Origin: an uncultured Blastocatellia bacterium
Lineage (GTDB): Bacteria > Acidobacteriota > Blastocatellia > Pyrinomonadales > Pyrinomonadaceae
Length of the DNA stretch: 64,000 bases
Reading direction: 5' to 3'
Assembly: GCA_946480785.1 (NCBI GenBank)
Contig: CAMLLD010000012.1
Location: 28,681-92,680 of the forward strand
In this document: in pieces, positions 43,701-51,228 of the stretch
Layout: every line of letters starts with the position of its first letter
How positions within the stretch are numbered: the stretch's first letter is position 1
Position numbers and translations under genes: made by a program
The notes under the pieces: model-generated
The model's database searches: none
Seen by the model: the letters and a program-made list of their open reading frames with translations, nothing else
Told to the model about the DNA's origin: nothing

Positions 43701-44317
43701 ACGTCTCGGGCGCGTTCTATCTCGCGATCGAATTTCAGCAGACGGGTTCGATCGTCTATCGCGCGAACCTTGCTTCTTTCAACGCGCTGCCGAAGTTCAA
43801 TCAATTCTTTACCGACAGCGCGCGCATCGGCCGCAACGTGATCGTCAATCAACCCGGCTGGGACACGTTGCTGGAAACGAACAAGCAGGCGTTCTATGCC
43901 GGTTGGGTGCAACTGCCGGCGTTCCAGGCTGCATTCCCCAACACGATGACGGCGGCGGAGTTTATCGACAAGCTCAACGCGAATGCCGGCAACGTGATTT
44001 CGGCCGGAGAGCGTTCGGCCTTGCTCAACGTTCTCGGCGCGACGCCTGCGGATCTAACCAAGCGCGCCACCGTGTTGCGTTCGGTGGTCGAGGACCAGGA
44101 CTTCATCAACAAGGAATTCAATCGCGCGTTTGTGTTGATGGAGTATTTTGGTTATCTACGACGTAACCCCGACGATCCGCCGGACAACAATCTCGACGGG
44201 TTGAACTTCTGGCTCGGCAAGCTGAATCAGTTCAACGGCAACTTCGTCCAGGCCGAGATGGTGAAGGCGTTCATCAGCTCGATTGAATACCGGCAGCGAT
44301 TTGGGGCCCCAAACTGA
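40736..44317 (+). CDS. Exported beta-propeller protein with two heme-c sites and DUF4214
   Basis: A 1193-residue protein starting at ATG 40736. Signal peptide (LSVLLLPLTFWLLSNAPVSF). About residues 35-470 are a YVTN/YncE-like beta-propeller (GNRLLAVNSPNGTLSVFQL; GPTGLALDEPRHALYVLNRF). CASCHLNGHRDG and CSQCHLVTNF are two CxxCH heme-c motifs in a di-heme-peroxidase-like region that also has MKGPMMTQSLRGI. A carboxypeptidase-regulatory-like Ig fold (VAGVTVTLSGSQ) and DUF4214 from about 43555 (SCGNNAACVE; SIEYRQRFGA) complete it. I infer a periplasmic or surface electron-transfer protein of unknown substrate. Confidence 0.88.
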   Translation: MKRPDPQRRVLRPAALSVLLLPLTFWLLSNAPVSFSQSTSVLNFESPHVHPLAITPDGNRLLAVNSPNGTLSVFQLQSGLAPKLVGEIPVGLEPVSVAVRNNNEVWVANWLSDSISIVDLATANVVRTIEVGDEPTDILFAGSNREMAFVCVSGGGSLLNGTSIDHLGRGQIKVFDPANPAAPPQTIEIFGKQPRALAKNADGSRVFISVFESGNQTTVVKESDVTANGGLPAPNPPLAPGLPPAPKTGLIVKWNGSEWRDEINRSWNAFIPYTLADVDVVVINSSGASLPSSVSLQVSGVGTHIGNMAFDPAQGRLLVANLDDINQVRFEPNVSGRFQNNRITILGNAANGTPTVSATPDLNPHVNLNGAGSDSERGQSLAMPGDLVRKSDNTYFIAATSSARVGLLGSDGVVTDRIAVGKGPTGLALDEPRHALYVLNRFDQTISVVDTDAKSQTSSVAIGRNPESAATKNGRSFLYDANFSAHGTVSCASCHLNGHRDGMVWDLGNPQGSVDPVQVFLPPGITGTDNLHPMKGPMMTQSLRGIIGNEPLHWRGDRAGLESFNGAFVSLLGGPRQLTAQEMADFKSFVQAMKYPPNPNEPQSRPPNEFNGGFGFFSIEKLDGGTINCSQCHLVTNFQPGTDNKITPSLALQEPQSVKVPQLRGLYQKVGLHRTQASPQITGFGLTHDGTFDTLFNFMKAPQFLFQVDPATADSWRNAMEDMLLRLDTGTPPAIGLMVTVDATNRSSGTTLGRINLLMSQAQQNNCDLVVHGLYGGTPRSFLFSGTTFLPDSLLEPPASLQTLLNAAGARAELTFLAVPKGEGRLRSIDVDSNGVLNDDEPRTSVQIRARVLNSSGNGVAGVTVTLSGSQSATAVTDSFGNAVFNLLSTTGAHTLTPSQGNATFAPNNATFASPIANQTAIFTTPANGTFTTPLGTSNNVIDATASFVAQQYQDFLSRDPDTSGFNFWQNEINSCGNNAACVEVKRVNVSGAFYLAIEFQQTGSIVYRANLASFNALPKFNQFFTDSARIGRNVIVNQPGWDTLLETNKQAFYAGWVQLPAFQAAFPNTMTAAEFIDKLNANAGNVISAGERSALLNVLGATPADLTKRATVLRSVVEDQDFINKEFNRAFVLMEYFGYLRRNPDDPPDNNLDGLNFWLGKLNQFNGNFVQAEMVKAFISSIEYRQRFGAPN

Positions 44318-44332
44318 TCTCGGGAGAAATTA

Positions 44333-45760
44333 GTGTTTAGATATTTTGGAATTTTGAGTGTGCTTTCGTGTGCCTTGTTGTTTGTCGCGCCGCTGCAAGC
44401 GCAGTCACCGAAGCCTGAGGCCGGCGAGGTAGTCATCAGCCAGATCTACACGGGTGGCGGCACACCCGGCGCAGCGTTTCAGAATAGTTTTGTCGAACTC
44501 TTCAACCGCTCCAACGCATCGCGCGATCTCAACGGTGTTCCGATAACGTTTACTTCCGCTACCGGCGCGTTCAGTTTCAGCATCGCGTTTGTCAGCTCTC
44601 GCGGTCTCTCGATTGGTCCCGGTCAACACTTCCTGATCCAGTTCGGCACGGCAGGACCAAATGGCAATCCGTTGCCCTCGCCTGACGGAACTGTCGCGCA
44701 GAGTCTGGATACGTCAGGCAAGTTCGCAGTACTGAAGTTTGCTTCTACACCTCCGTCGGGAACGTGTCTGGCCGGAGATCCCAGCGTTGTCGATTTTGTC
44801 GGTTACGGAGCGGCGGCGAATTGCTTCGAGGGCAGTGGACCAACCGCAAACCTCTCGAACACAGCGGCCGTGCTTCGTCTCAACAACGGCTGCACTGATA
44901 CCAACAACAATGCCGCTGACTTCGCCACCGGCACGCCAAACCCGCGCAACACCAGTTCGACTGCGACGCCGTGCACCGCGTCCAATCCGATCGATCAGAC
45001 CGCCTTCTTTGTGCGGCAACACTATCTCGACTTTCTGAATCGCGAGCCGGATGCGCCCGGCCTCGCCTTTTGGACCAACGAGATCGACCAGTGCGGCGCC
45101 GATGCGCAATGCATCGAGATAAAGCGCATCAACGTCTCGGCGGCGTTTTTCCTTTCGATCGAGTTTCAGGAAACGGGCTATCTGGTCTATCGCTTCTACA
45201 AGAGTAGTTTCGGCAACCTGCCGGGAGCACCGGTGCCGATCAAGTTTGCCGACTTCCTGCACGATACGCAGGAGATCGGCAACGGCGTGCAGGTCGGCGC
45301 GCCGGGTTGGGAGGCATTGCTGGAAGCGAACAAGGTTGCGTATGCGGCGGAGTTTGTCCAACGGGCGGAGTTCAAAGCTGCTTTCCCGGACACGCTGACT
45401 GCGGATCAGTTCGTGACGAAGTTGGATACGAATGCCGGCGGTGTGCTATCCGCAACAGATAAGGCTAACCTCGTCGCGGCGCTGGCAGTGAATCCGACTG
45501 ACGTAACAAAGCGTGCAGCGACGGTGCGCGCAGTTGCCGAAGACGCGGATCTGAAGAGTGCAGAGCTCAACAAGGCGTTTGTCCTCGCGCAGTATTTTGG
45601 TTACCTGCGGCGCAACCCCAACGACGCGCCGGATAATAACTTCAGCGGCTATCAGTTTTGGCTGGACAAGCTGAATCAGTTCAACGGCAACTTCATCCAG
45701 GCCGAGATGGTGAAGGCGTTTATCAGCTCGCTTGAATACCGGCAGCGCTTCGGGTCCTGA
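44333..45760 (+). CDS. Exported lamin-tail-like domain protein with DUF4214
   Basis: A 475-residue protein with a GTG start and GGGAG upstream. Signal peptide (FGILSVLSCALLFVAPLQAQ). Residues about 25-210 resemble a lamin-tail domain: EVVISQIYTGGGTPGAAFQN, SFVELFNRSNASRDLNG and VVDFVGYGAAANCFEG. DUF4214 runs from about 44988 (FFVRQHYLDFLNREPDA; QCGADAQCIE; SLEYRQRFGS). It begins 15 bases after the preceding DUF4214 gene, so the two are likely co-transcribed, and it ends next to the GT4 gene. Confidence 0.88.
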   Translation: MFRYFGILSVLSCALLFVAPLQAQSPKPEAGEVVISQIYTGGGTPGAAFQNSFVELFNRSNASRDLNGVPITFTSATGAFSFSIAFVSSRGLSIGPGQHFLIQFGTAGPNGNPLPSPDGTVAQSLDTSGKFAVLKFASTPPSGTCLAGDPSVVDFVGYGAAANCFEGSGPTANLSNTAAVLRLNNGCTDTNNNAADFATGTPNPRNTSSTATPCTASNPIDQTAFFVRQHYLDFLNREPDAPGLAFWTNEIDQCGADAQCIEIKRINVSAAFFLSIEFQETGYLVYRFYKSSFGNLPGAPVPIKFADFLHDTQEIGNGVQVGAPGWEALLEANKVAYAAEFVQRAEFKAAFPDTLTADQFVTKLDTNAGGVLSATDKANLVAALAVNPTDVTKRAATVRAVAEDADLKSAELNKAFVLAQYFGYLRRNPNDAPDNNFSGYQFWLDKLNQFNGNFIQAEMVKAFISSLEYRQRFGS

Positions 45761-45763
45761 TTG

Positions 45764-46888
45764 ATGCTGATCGGACTCGATGGGATTCCGCTGACGTTCC
45801 CGAAAACGGGCGTAGGTCACTACACGGCGCAACTGGCCCAGGCGCTGGCCGCGATCGCGCCGCAGCATGAGTTTCGGGTCGTGTACCCGTCGAGTTTTCC
45901 CGCTGTTCATTTCCCGTTCGATAGTGCGCCACCTCACAATCTCGATTTTTTCCACGTGCCCGTTGGTCCAATCCGCAAGCATTGGTGGTCAATTGGCTTG
46001 CCGCGTTACGTTGCGCGCGAACGTATTCAACTCTTTCACGGCACAAACTACGACGTTCCGCTCTGGCGTGGTTGTCGCACAGTGCTGACGATCCACGATC
46101 TATCGCTGCTGCTGCATCCCGAGACTCATGAACGGCGCAGTGTGGCGCGTGCGAAGCGGCGTTTGCCTGTGATGGCGAAAGCGGCGAATGCGATCGTTGT
46201 GCCCACGGAAGCGATCAGGCGGGAAGTTTGTGAGCGTCTGCGTGTTAGTGAGCAGAAGGTTTTTGTTGTTCCCGAAGCGGCGCGCGAGTTTTTTCAGCCG
46301 GTTGAGTTTGGAGAAACGAAGGCGACGCGGGAGAGGCTGGGAATAGGTGATGAGTTTATTCTGACTGTCGGCACGATCGAGCCGCGTAAAAATATTCCGG
46401 TGCTGGTGAAGGCGTTTGAGCGGCTGATCGAACGGGAATCGAAGACACAGTTACAACTCGTGATCGCGGGTGGCGATGGTTGGCTCTCGGGGCCTTCGTT
46501 TGAAGCGATCAAGAGTTCGCCCGCTGCGGCGCAGATCGTGCTGACGGGATATTTGGACGACGCGGCGTTGCGCGATCTTTATTCGTCGTGTCGTGTGTTT
46601 GTGTACCCGTCGTTGTATGAAGGTTTCGGTTTGCCGCCGCTTGAAGCGATGGCTTGCGGCGCGGCGGCGATCGTCAGCAATAATTCGGCGCTGGTTGAGT
46701 CAACCGCGGGAGCGGCGAGGATAGCTGCTGCACGCGAGCCTGACGCATGGACCGAGGCGATGTCGGAGCTGTTGAATGATGATGACAAACGCGCGGCCTT
46801 GATTGCAGCAGGCCGGCAGCGAGCTAGTGAGTTGTCCTGGACGCAAACCGCGAGCAAGACATTGCAGATCTACAAATCTCTTTTTTAA
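45764..46888 (+). CDS. GT4-family glycosyltransferase
   Basis: A 374-residue GT-B glycosyltransferase. MLIGLDGIPLTFPKTGVGHY is the acceptor-side start, TVLTIHDLSLLLHPE and FVVPEAAREFF are typical linkers, and the donor-site pattern ILTVGTIEPRKNIPVLVKAF, VFVYPSLYEGFGLPPLEAMA carries the ExGxxLxxxEA-type motif. It is predicted to transfer a hexose or mannose from a nucleotide sugar to a surface glycan. ATG 45764 follows the previous stop by 3 bases. The 3' end overlaps the convergent gene by 4 bases. Confidence 0.92.
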   Translation: MLIGLDGIPLTFPKTGVGHYTAQLAQALAAIAPQHEFRVVYPSSFPAVHFPFDSAPPHNLDFFHVPVGPIRKHWWSIGLPRYVARERIQLFHGTNYDVPLWRGCRTVLTIHDLSLLLHPETHERRSVARAKRRLPVMAKAANAIVVPTEAIRREVCERLRVSEQKVFVVPEAAREFFQPVEFGETKATRERLGIGDEFILTVGTIEPRKNIPVLVKAFERLIERESKTQLQLVIAGGDGWLSGPSFEAIKSSPAAAQIVLTGYLDDAALRDLYSSCRVFVYPSLYEGFGLPPLEAMACGAAAIVSNNSALVESTAGAARIAAAREPDAWTEAMSELLNDDDKRAALIAAGRQRASELSWTQTASKTLQIYKSLF

Positions 46889-48789
46889 TCCCTGACGGTG
46901 ACTCGCCCGCGCCAAGTCCGCGATCCCTTTAAACCAAACCACGAAGCGCCTTCCTGCACCATGTCGACCTCCAGCAGGTATTCGCCTGCGCGCCGCGGCG
47001 TATTGATCACGAGCGGCACCGTCGTCGTCGCACCCGGCTGGACATCGTTCGAGATTGCGCCACGTCCGTCATCATTCACGACCGTTTCGCCGTTTTGATC
47101 CAACCAGTGATTTCCGACCGACAAACGAAAGTCACCACCGCTCCTTTCCGGCGCCAGCCAGAGTGACTGACTTACGTTCTTCACCGCGACTTGAATCGTG
47201 ATCTGCTCGCCCGTGCGCAATTGGGCCGGCGGATCGCTCACGTTCAACTCTGCGCGCATATCGCCATCAGGCAAACGCGTCAGCACACGCGGTGGGCCAA
47301 TAGCAACGTAGGTCGTGTATGGTTCGCTGTAGGCCAGCACGCGGCAGCGCAGGCAATGTTCCTCCGTCGTGATCACCACTGCGTTTTCAGGCGCTGACTG
47401 GTCAAATCCAAGCGAGACAAACTTCTCCAATGGAATGTTCCACAGCGTCGCGTACCAAAGAGCCTGCACGTACGCCGGGCGTGCGGGATTGTCGGCGAGA
47501 TAAATAGGTCGGGAGCCCGCTTCGTGCAACGCGGCTGGCAGGATCAGCGCCGGATAATCAGCATCGAACGTGTGCAAGCGGCGTGGTGCAGTAACGCTCT
47601 GATGATAGCGCCACTGAAAGAACAAACCCTGCGCGCAGATCAGAACCACAGTTGCGATCAACGCTGCGCGCTGCCGGCGAACGTGCGGCTCAGCTAACTG
47701 TTGCAAAGCCGGAATCGTGAGCACGAGTAGAAACACCGCGAGCGGCGCGAGGCGCAACATGTGAAAGTCGTCCGTTGTTAGCGATGCCGGCACGAGCGAT
47801 GCGATCAGGCCGTAAAGAACAAAACGCCACCACGGATCAATCTTCCGCTGTCTGTAGAGCAAAACGACGCTGACGACTGCGAGCACCGCCGTGATCGTCA
47901 GCAGCGCAGGCGGACCGGGAACATGGACCAACTCGTTAGTTTTCGCCGACTCCGTCACGAACATTCGCCACGGATTCAGGTTAGCAAAGAAGTGTCTGAC
48001 GAACTCGCGCGCGATCTGTGCGAGCGTGCTTTCCGGCTTGATGTAGCTGAGGTATTGAAAGCGTCCGGTAAGCGCGCCGGGATTGCGCGCCTGAAAAACG
48101 AACAACGGAATCAACGTCACGGCGAACGCGATCCACGTGAGGACAAGACCGAGTAATCTGCGCCGGTTCACGAACACGAGCAAACCAAGCGCGAGCAATG
48201 GCCCAAATAATCTTCCGATCGAATAGCTGTACGTGAGCAGCGCGAGCGTTCCGGCGAGCGCGCAGATCTGCGTCGCGCGCCACGTCGTCTTTCCGGCGGC
48301 ACTCCAGACAGCTAAAAGAAACAACGCCACCGCAAACGGATAAATCGCCACCTCCAAAACCAGCCGGCTGAGTTCAAACGTCCATGGCGTAAACAGCACG
48401 AGTAACGAAAAGAGCAGCGCAACACCGCGGTTTTGCGTGATCCGAAAAGCCAACAGACCGAGACACACAATCGTGAGCAGACCCAGCGTCGCACTCAGCG
48501 CGCGCGCCGCAACGATCCCTGGGCCAGCTACACGAAACACACCCGCCAGCAAATAGATGTAAACAGGATTTTTGAACTCACCAAACGCGCGAAAGAACAG
48601 CGGCCACGCTTCGTCATGTTCGTCGCGGCCGGTTTGCGAAATCGTATGCGCGTTGTAAGCGATCGACGATTCGTCGAGAAAAAATCCAGGCGGGTTCGTT
48701 CGCAAAGCCACGAACTGAATCAGCGCGCCGAACAGAAGCAAAGCCACACCACTCAAAACAAATTTTTGCTGTGGGCTTTTTGTAAGCAC
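46885..48789 (-). CDS. PMT/ArnT-like polytopic glycosyltransferase with C-terminal Ig-like domain
   Basis: A 634-residue membrane protein from GTG 48789, just after the previous stop; a longer reading from 49017 would overlap that gene. GT-C features: about ten hydrophobic segments and the luminal acid motif FFLDESSIAYNAHTI near the first segment. The final ~120 residues form a soluble Ig-like domain (QLRTGEQITIQVAVKNVSQS; VGNHWLDQNGE; LLEVDMVQEGASWFGLKG) shared with three other proteins here. The donor is probably a polyprenyl-phosphate sugar made by the coupled GT2 gene. Confidence 0.85.
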   Translation of the reverse strand: MLTKSPQQKFVLSGVALLLFGALIQFVALRTNPPGFFLDESSIAYNAHTISQTGRDEHDEAWPLFFRAFGEFKNPVYIYLLAGVFRVAGPGIVAARALSATLGLLTIVCLGLLAFRITQNRGVALLFSLLVLFTPWTFELSRLVLEVAIYPFAVALFLLAVWSAAGKTTWRATQICALAGTLALLTYSYSIGRLFGPLLALGLLVFVNRRRLLGLVLTWIAFAVTLIPLFVFQARNPGALTGRFQYLSYIKPESTLAQIAREFVRHFFANLNPWRMFVTESAKTNELVHVPGPPALLTITAVLAVVSVVLLYRQRKIDPWWRFVLYGLIASLVPASLTTDDFHMLRLAPLAVFLLVLTIPALQQLAEPHVRRQRAALIATVVLICAQGLFFQWRYHQSVTAPRRLHTFDADYPALILPAALHEAGSRPIYLADNPARPAYVQALWYATLWNIPLEKFVSLGFDQSAPENAVVITTEEHCLRCRVLAYSEPYTTYVAIGPPRVLTRLPDGDMRAELNVSDPPAQLRTGEQITIQVAVKNVSQSLWLAPERSGGDFRLSVGNHWLDQNGETVVNDDGRGAISNDVQPGATTTVPLVINTPRRAGEYLLEVDMVQEGASWFGLKGSRTWRGRVTVRD

Positions 48790-48791
48790 GC

Positions 48792-49508
48792 TTATCGGCG
48801 TCGCAAGCGCATTCGGAGGACGCTCAACACACCCTCGATCATGATCCCGCCGTTCATCTTCGACCGGCCAAGGCGGCGCTCCACAAAAATTATCGGCACC
48901 TCTTTGATCCGCATCCTCTTGCGATACGCTCGATACGACATCTCCGCGAGAAACACGTAGCCATTCGAGAACAACTGATCGAGCCCGATCGCGAGCAACG
49001 CTTCGCGCCGCCAGCATTTGAATCCCGTCGTCGTGTCGGCGATTGGCATCCGCGTGATGAGCCGCACGTAGAACGACGCCGCTTTACTCAGAATCAACCG
49101 CTTCAAGTCCCAGTTCACGACGCTGATGCCGTTGACATAACGCGAACCGATCACGAGATCGTTTGTCTCGATCGCCTCAAAGAACGCCGGCAGATATTTC
49201 GGGTCGTGCGAGAAGTCGGCATCCATCTGCACGATCGCCTCGTAGCCGCGATCGAGCGCGAACCTGAACCCCTCGACATAAGCCTGGCCCAGTCCTTCTT
49301 TGCGCGCGCGATGCAGCACGAACAAGCGCTCTGGTTGCGCCTCGCTCAACTTATCAGCGAGCGCCCCCGTGCCGTCCGGTGAATTGTCGTCGACGATCAG
49401 GATATGCGTCTGCGGCGCGTGCTCGAAAATGCTCGCGACGATTCCGGGAAGATTATCGACTTCGTTGTAGGTGGGCACCACTACGAGAGAATTCATCACT
49501 GGAGTCAT
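48792..49508 (-). CDS. GT2 dolichol/polyprenyl-phosphate mannose synthase-like enzyme
   Basis: A 238-residue cytoplasmic or membrane-associated GT2 enzyme. SLVVVPTYNEVDNLPGIV opens the nucleotide-binding fold, ILIVDDNSPDGTGALAD and VQMDADFSHDPKYLP (metal-binding DxD type) follow, and GFKCWRREALLAIG and VFVERRLGRSKMNGGI match DPM1-like proteins. It likely makes polyprenyl-phosphate hexose, the donor for the PMT/GT-C enzymes on either side. The start overlaps the end of the upstream membrane gene by 4 bases. Confidence 0.93.
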   Translation of the reverse strand: MTPVMNSLVVVPTYNEVDNLPGIVASIFEHAPQTHILIVDDNSPDGTGALADKLSEAQPERLFVLHRARKEGLGQAYVEGFRFALDRGYEAIVQMDADFSHDPKYLPAFFEAIETNDLVIGSRYVNGISVVNWDLKRLILSKAASFYVRLITRMPIADTTTGFKCWRREALLAIGLDQLFSNGYVFLAEMSYRAYRKRMRIKEVPIIFVERRLGRSKMNGGIMIEGVLSVLRMRLRRR

Positions 49509-51163
49509 CGCAGACGAAAGACGTAGATAGAACCACCAATCACCGCTTCCGGTGTTTGCTGCCGGTAAGCGGCGAAGTAATTCACGCGACTCTCCATCGT
49601 GTCGCGGCCGCTGCCCGGCGGGCCTTCGGGGACCGCCGAACCGTTGAGAAAACTCGCGCCGATCGCCAGGTACTTTGGACCATCGACGACATTAATTTGT
49701 TGCGCGAGCGGATCCACGCGCTCGATTCCGTAAAACCGCAAAATTCCGAAGCCGCCGAGAGTCGCATCAGCAACGCGTCGTTCACCATGCTGCTGAAGAT
49801 AGAGAGCCAGGCCACGCACGTCGTCGCCCCATTCGACATTGGAATCAGACAAGTACCACCAATGCGGCGCACCGCTCGCGAGCTGATTCATGTAGCTCAC
49901 GTGATTCGGAAACGCGCGCACCGCTTCAACACCCGTCCACGCCAACAACACCACAACGAAAACCGTCGCGACGACACGTCGCAGTCGCAAAAGATACTCC
50001 AGCAGCGCCGCGCCCGCGATCATCAGAAACGGAAAAATCGGCGCGAGGTAACGCACGCCGATGTTTATGTGACTGAACAAAACAAAGACTGAGTAGATCA
50101 GCGCCGGCGCGAGCAGCCAAACAAACCTGAGATCGCGATGCTTCGCGAACCTGAAGATCGCCCAGGCCATCGCCAGCACACTGAGCAACAGAAAAGGCAA
50201 CGTCGTTTTCAAAGCGAAGGCGATGGGGAAGTAATACCACCAACCCATGCGGCCATACATGCCGAGCAGGCTCGCGTTGTGTCCCTCGCGGTTGTGCACG
50301 AGCTGGAAGAGCGTGCCCAGCACAAACTCTTTCGGCGCCACATGACTGAGCACTGCCGTAGCGTGTTCCACCTTTTCGGGATGCGCGGTGAACTTCGCCG
50401 CGATCCACTCACGATCCATTTCGTTCAAGGGGGCATGTTGAAAGAAGTAAGCGGCGTTGACCACGAATATCATCGCGAGCAGGACCACCGCGGCGTGCAG
50501 CGCGACCGCACGGCGTCGCGAAGCAAGCCACCATAAAATGATAAATGCAGGCGGCAGCACGAGCCCGATCAGCAGCATGGAAAACTTAGCGAGCAGCGCC
50601 ACGCCCGCGGCCGCACCCAAAAACACAGCGCGCCGCCACGTAGTCGCACGCGAATACCAGTAGAGCGCCATGAAGAACAGCAAGTAACCGAACGCCGCGG
50701 GTACGTCTGTTTGCACCACCCGACCGTGCGCCAGCATCGTCGGCTCGAGACTGAAGAGCGCAACCGCGAGCACGGCCGCGCGCGACCCAAACAACGATCG
50801 CGCGAAGATGAAAATCAACACGCCGAGTGTGAGCGTCAAAACTATCATACCGGCGCGCGACCAGAACGCGATCGACGGATATTTCTTTTCGTTGTAATCC
50901 CAAAACGCAACGTGGTTCGGTTCTTCGTTTGGTTGCACGAACAGGAGCGGCGTAGCGGCAAACAGCTTCGACAAAGGCGGATGTTCGTTGACGAGTTGGA
51001 AGTCGCTGTCGACGAGGTGATAGTATGCGGACGGAATCATCACGAGCTCATCAACGGTTATACTCTTGCGCCAGATCACCGCGAACATTTGCAGACCCAT
51101 GAGCGCGAGTAGTGCGCCACTCGTGAACTCTGCCGCATGCGACCGCACGAAGGCCAGTGACAT
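49505..51163 (-). CDS. PMT/GT39-like polytopic glycosyltransferase
   Basis: A 552-residue membrane enzyme taken from ATG 51163 (MSLAFVRSHAAEFTSGALLA). The first loop has SITVDELVMIPSAYYHLVDS and VNEHPPLSKLFAATPLLF, the DE and EHPP pattern of protein O-mannosyltransferase-like GT39 proteins. VVQTDVPAAFGYLLFFMALY and HINIGVRYLAPIFPFLM are further family marks. It likely transfers sugar from a polyprenyl-phosphate donor to protein or lipid outside the cytoplasmic membrane. Divergent from the YfhO gene by about 65 bases; starts further out (51247) would overlap it. Confidence 0.88.
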   Translation of the reverse strand: MSLAFVRSHAAEFTSGALLALMGLQMFAVIWRKSITVDELVMIPSAYYHLVDSDFQLVNEHPPLSKLFAATPLLFVQPNEEPNHVAFWDYNEKKYPSIAFWSRAGMIVLTLTLGVLIFIFARSLFGSRAAVLAVALFSLEPTMLAHGRVVQTDVPAAFGYLLFFMALYWYSRATTWRRAVFLGAAAGVALLAKFSMLLIGLVLPPAFIILWWLASRRRAVALHAAVVLLAMIFVVNAAYFFQHAPLNEMDREWIAAKFTAHPEKVEHATAVLSHVAPKEFVLGTLFQLVHNREGHNASLLGMYGRMGWWYYFPIAFALKTTLPFLLLSVLAMAWAIFRFAKHRDLRFVWLLAPALIYSVFVLFSHINIGVRYLAPIFPFLMIAGAALLEYLLRLRRVVATVFVVVLLAWTGVEAVRAFPNHVSYMNQLASGAPHWWYLSDSNVEWGDDVRGLALYLQQHGERRVADATLGGFGILRFYGIERVDPLAQQINVVDGPKYLAIGASFLNGSAVPEGPPGSGRDTMESRVNYFAAYRQQTPEAVIGGSIYVFRLR

Positions 51164-51228
51164 TGAGAGGAAACGTCGCGGCTCAAAAACCAGCAGCGTC
51201 GTCGCGACGGCATCGCTCTCCCGAATCA

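Noticed and set aside
48790..49017. N-terminal extension of the PMT-like gene
   Set aside because: It would overlap the conserved end of the GT2 gene by 226 bases and encodes no membrane segment; GTG 48789 fits the family.
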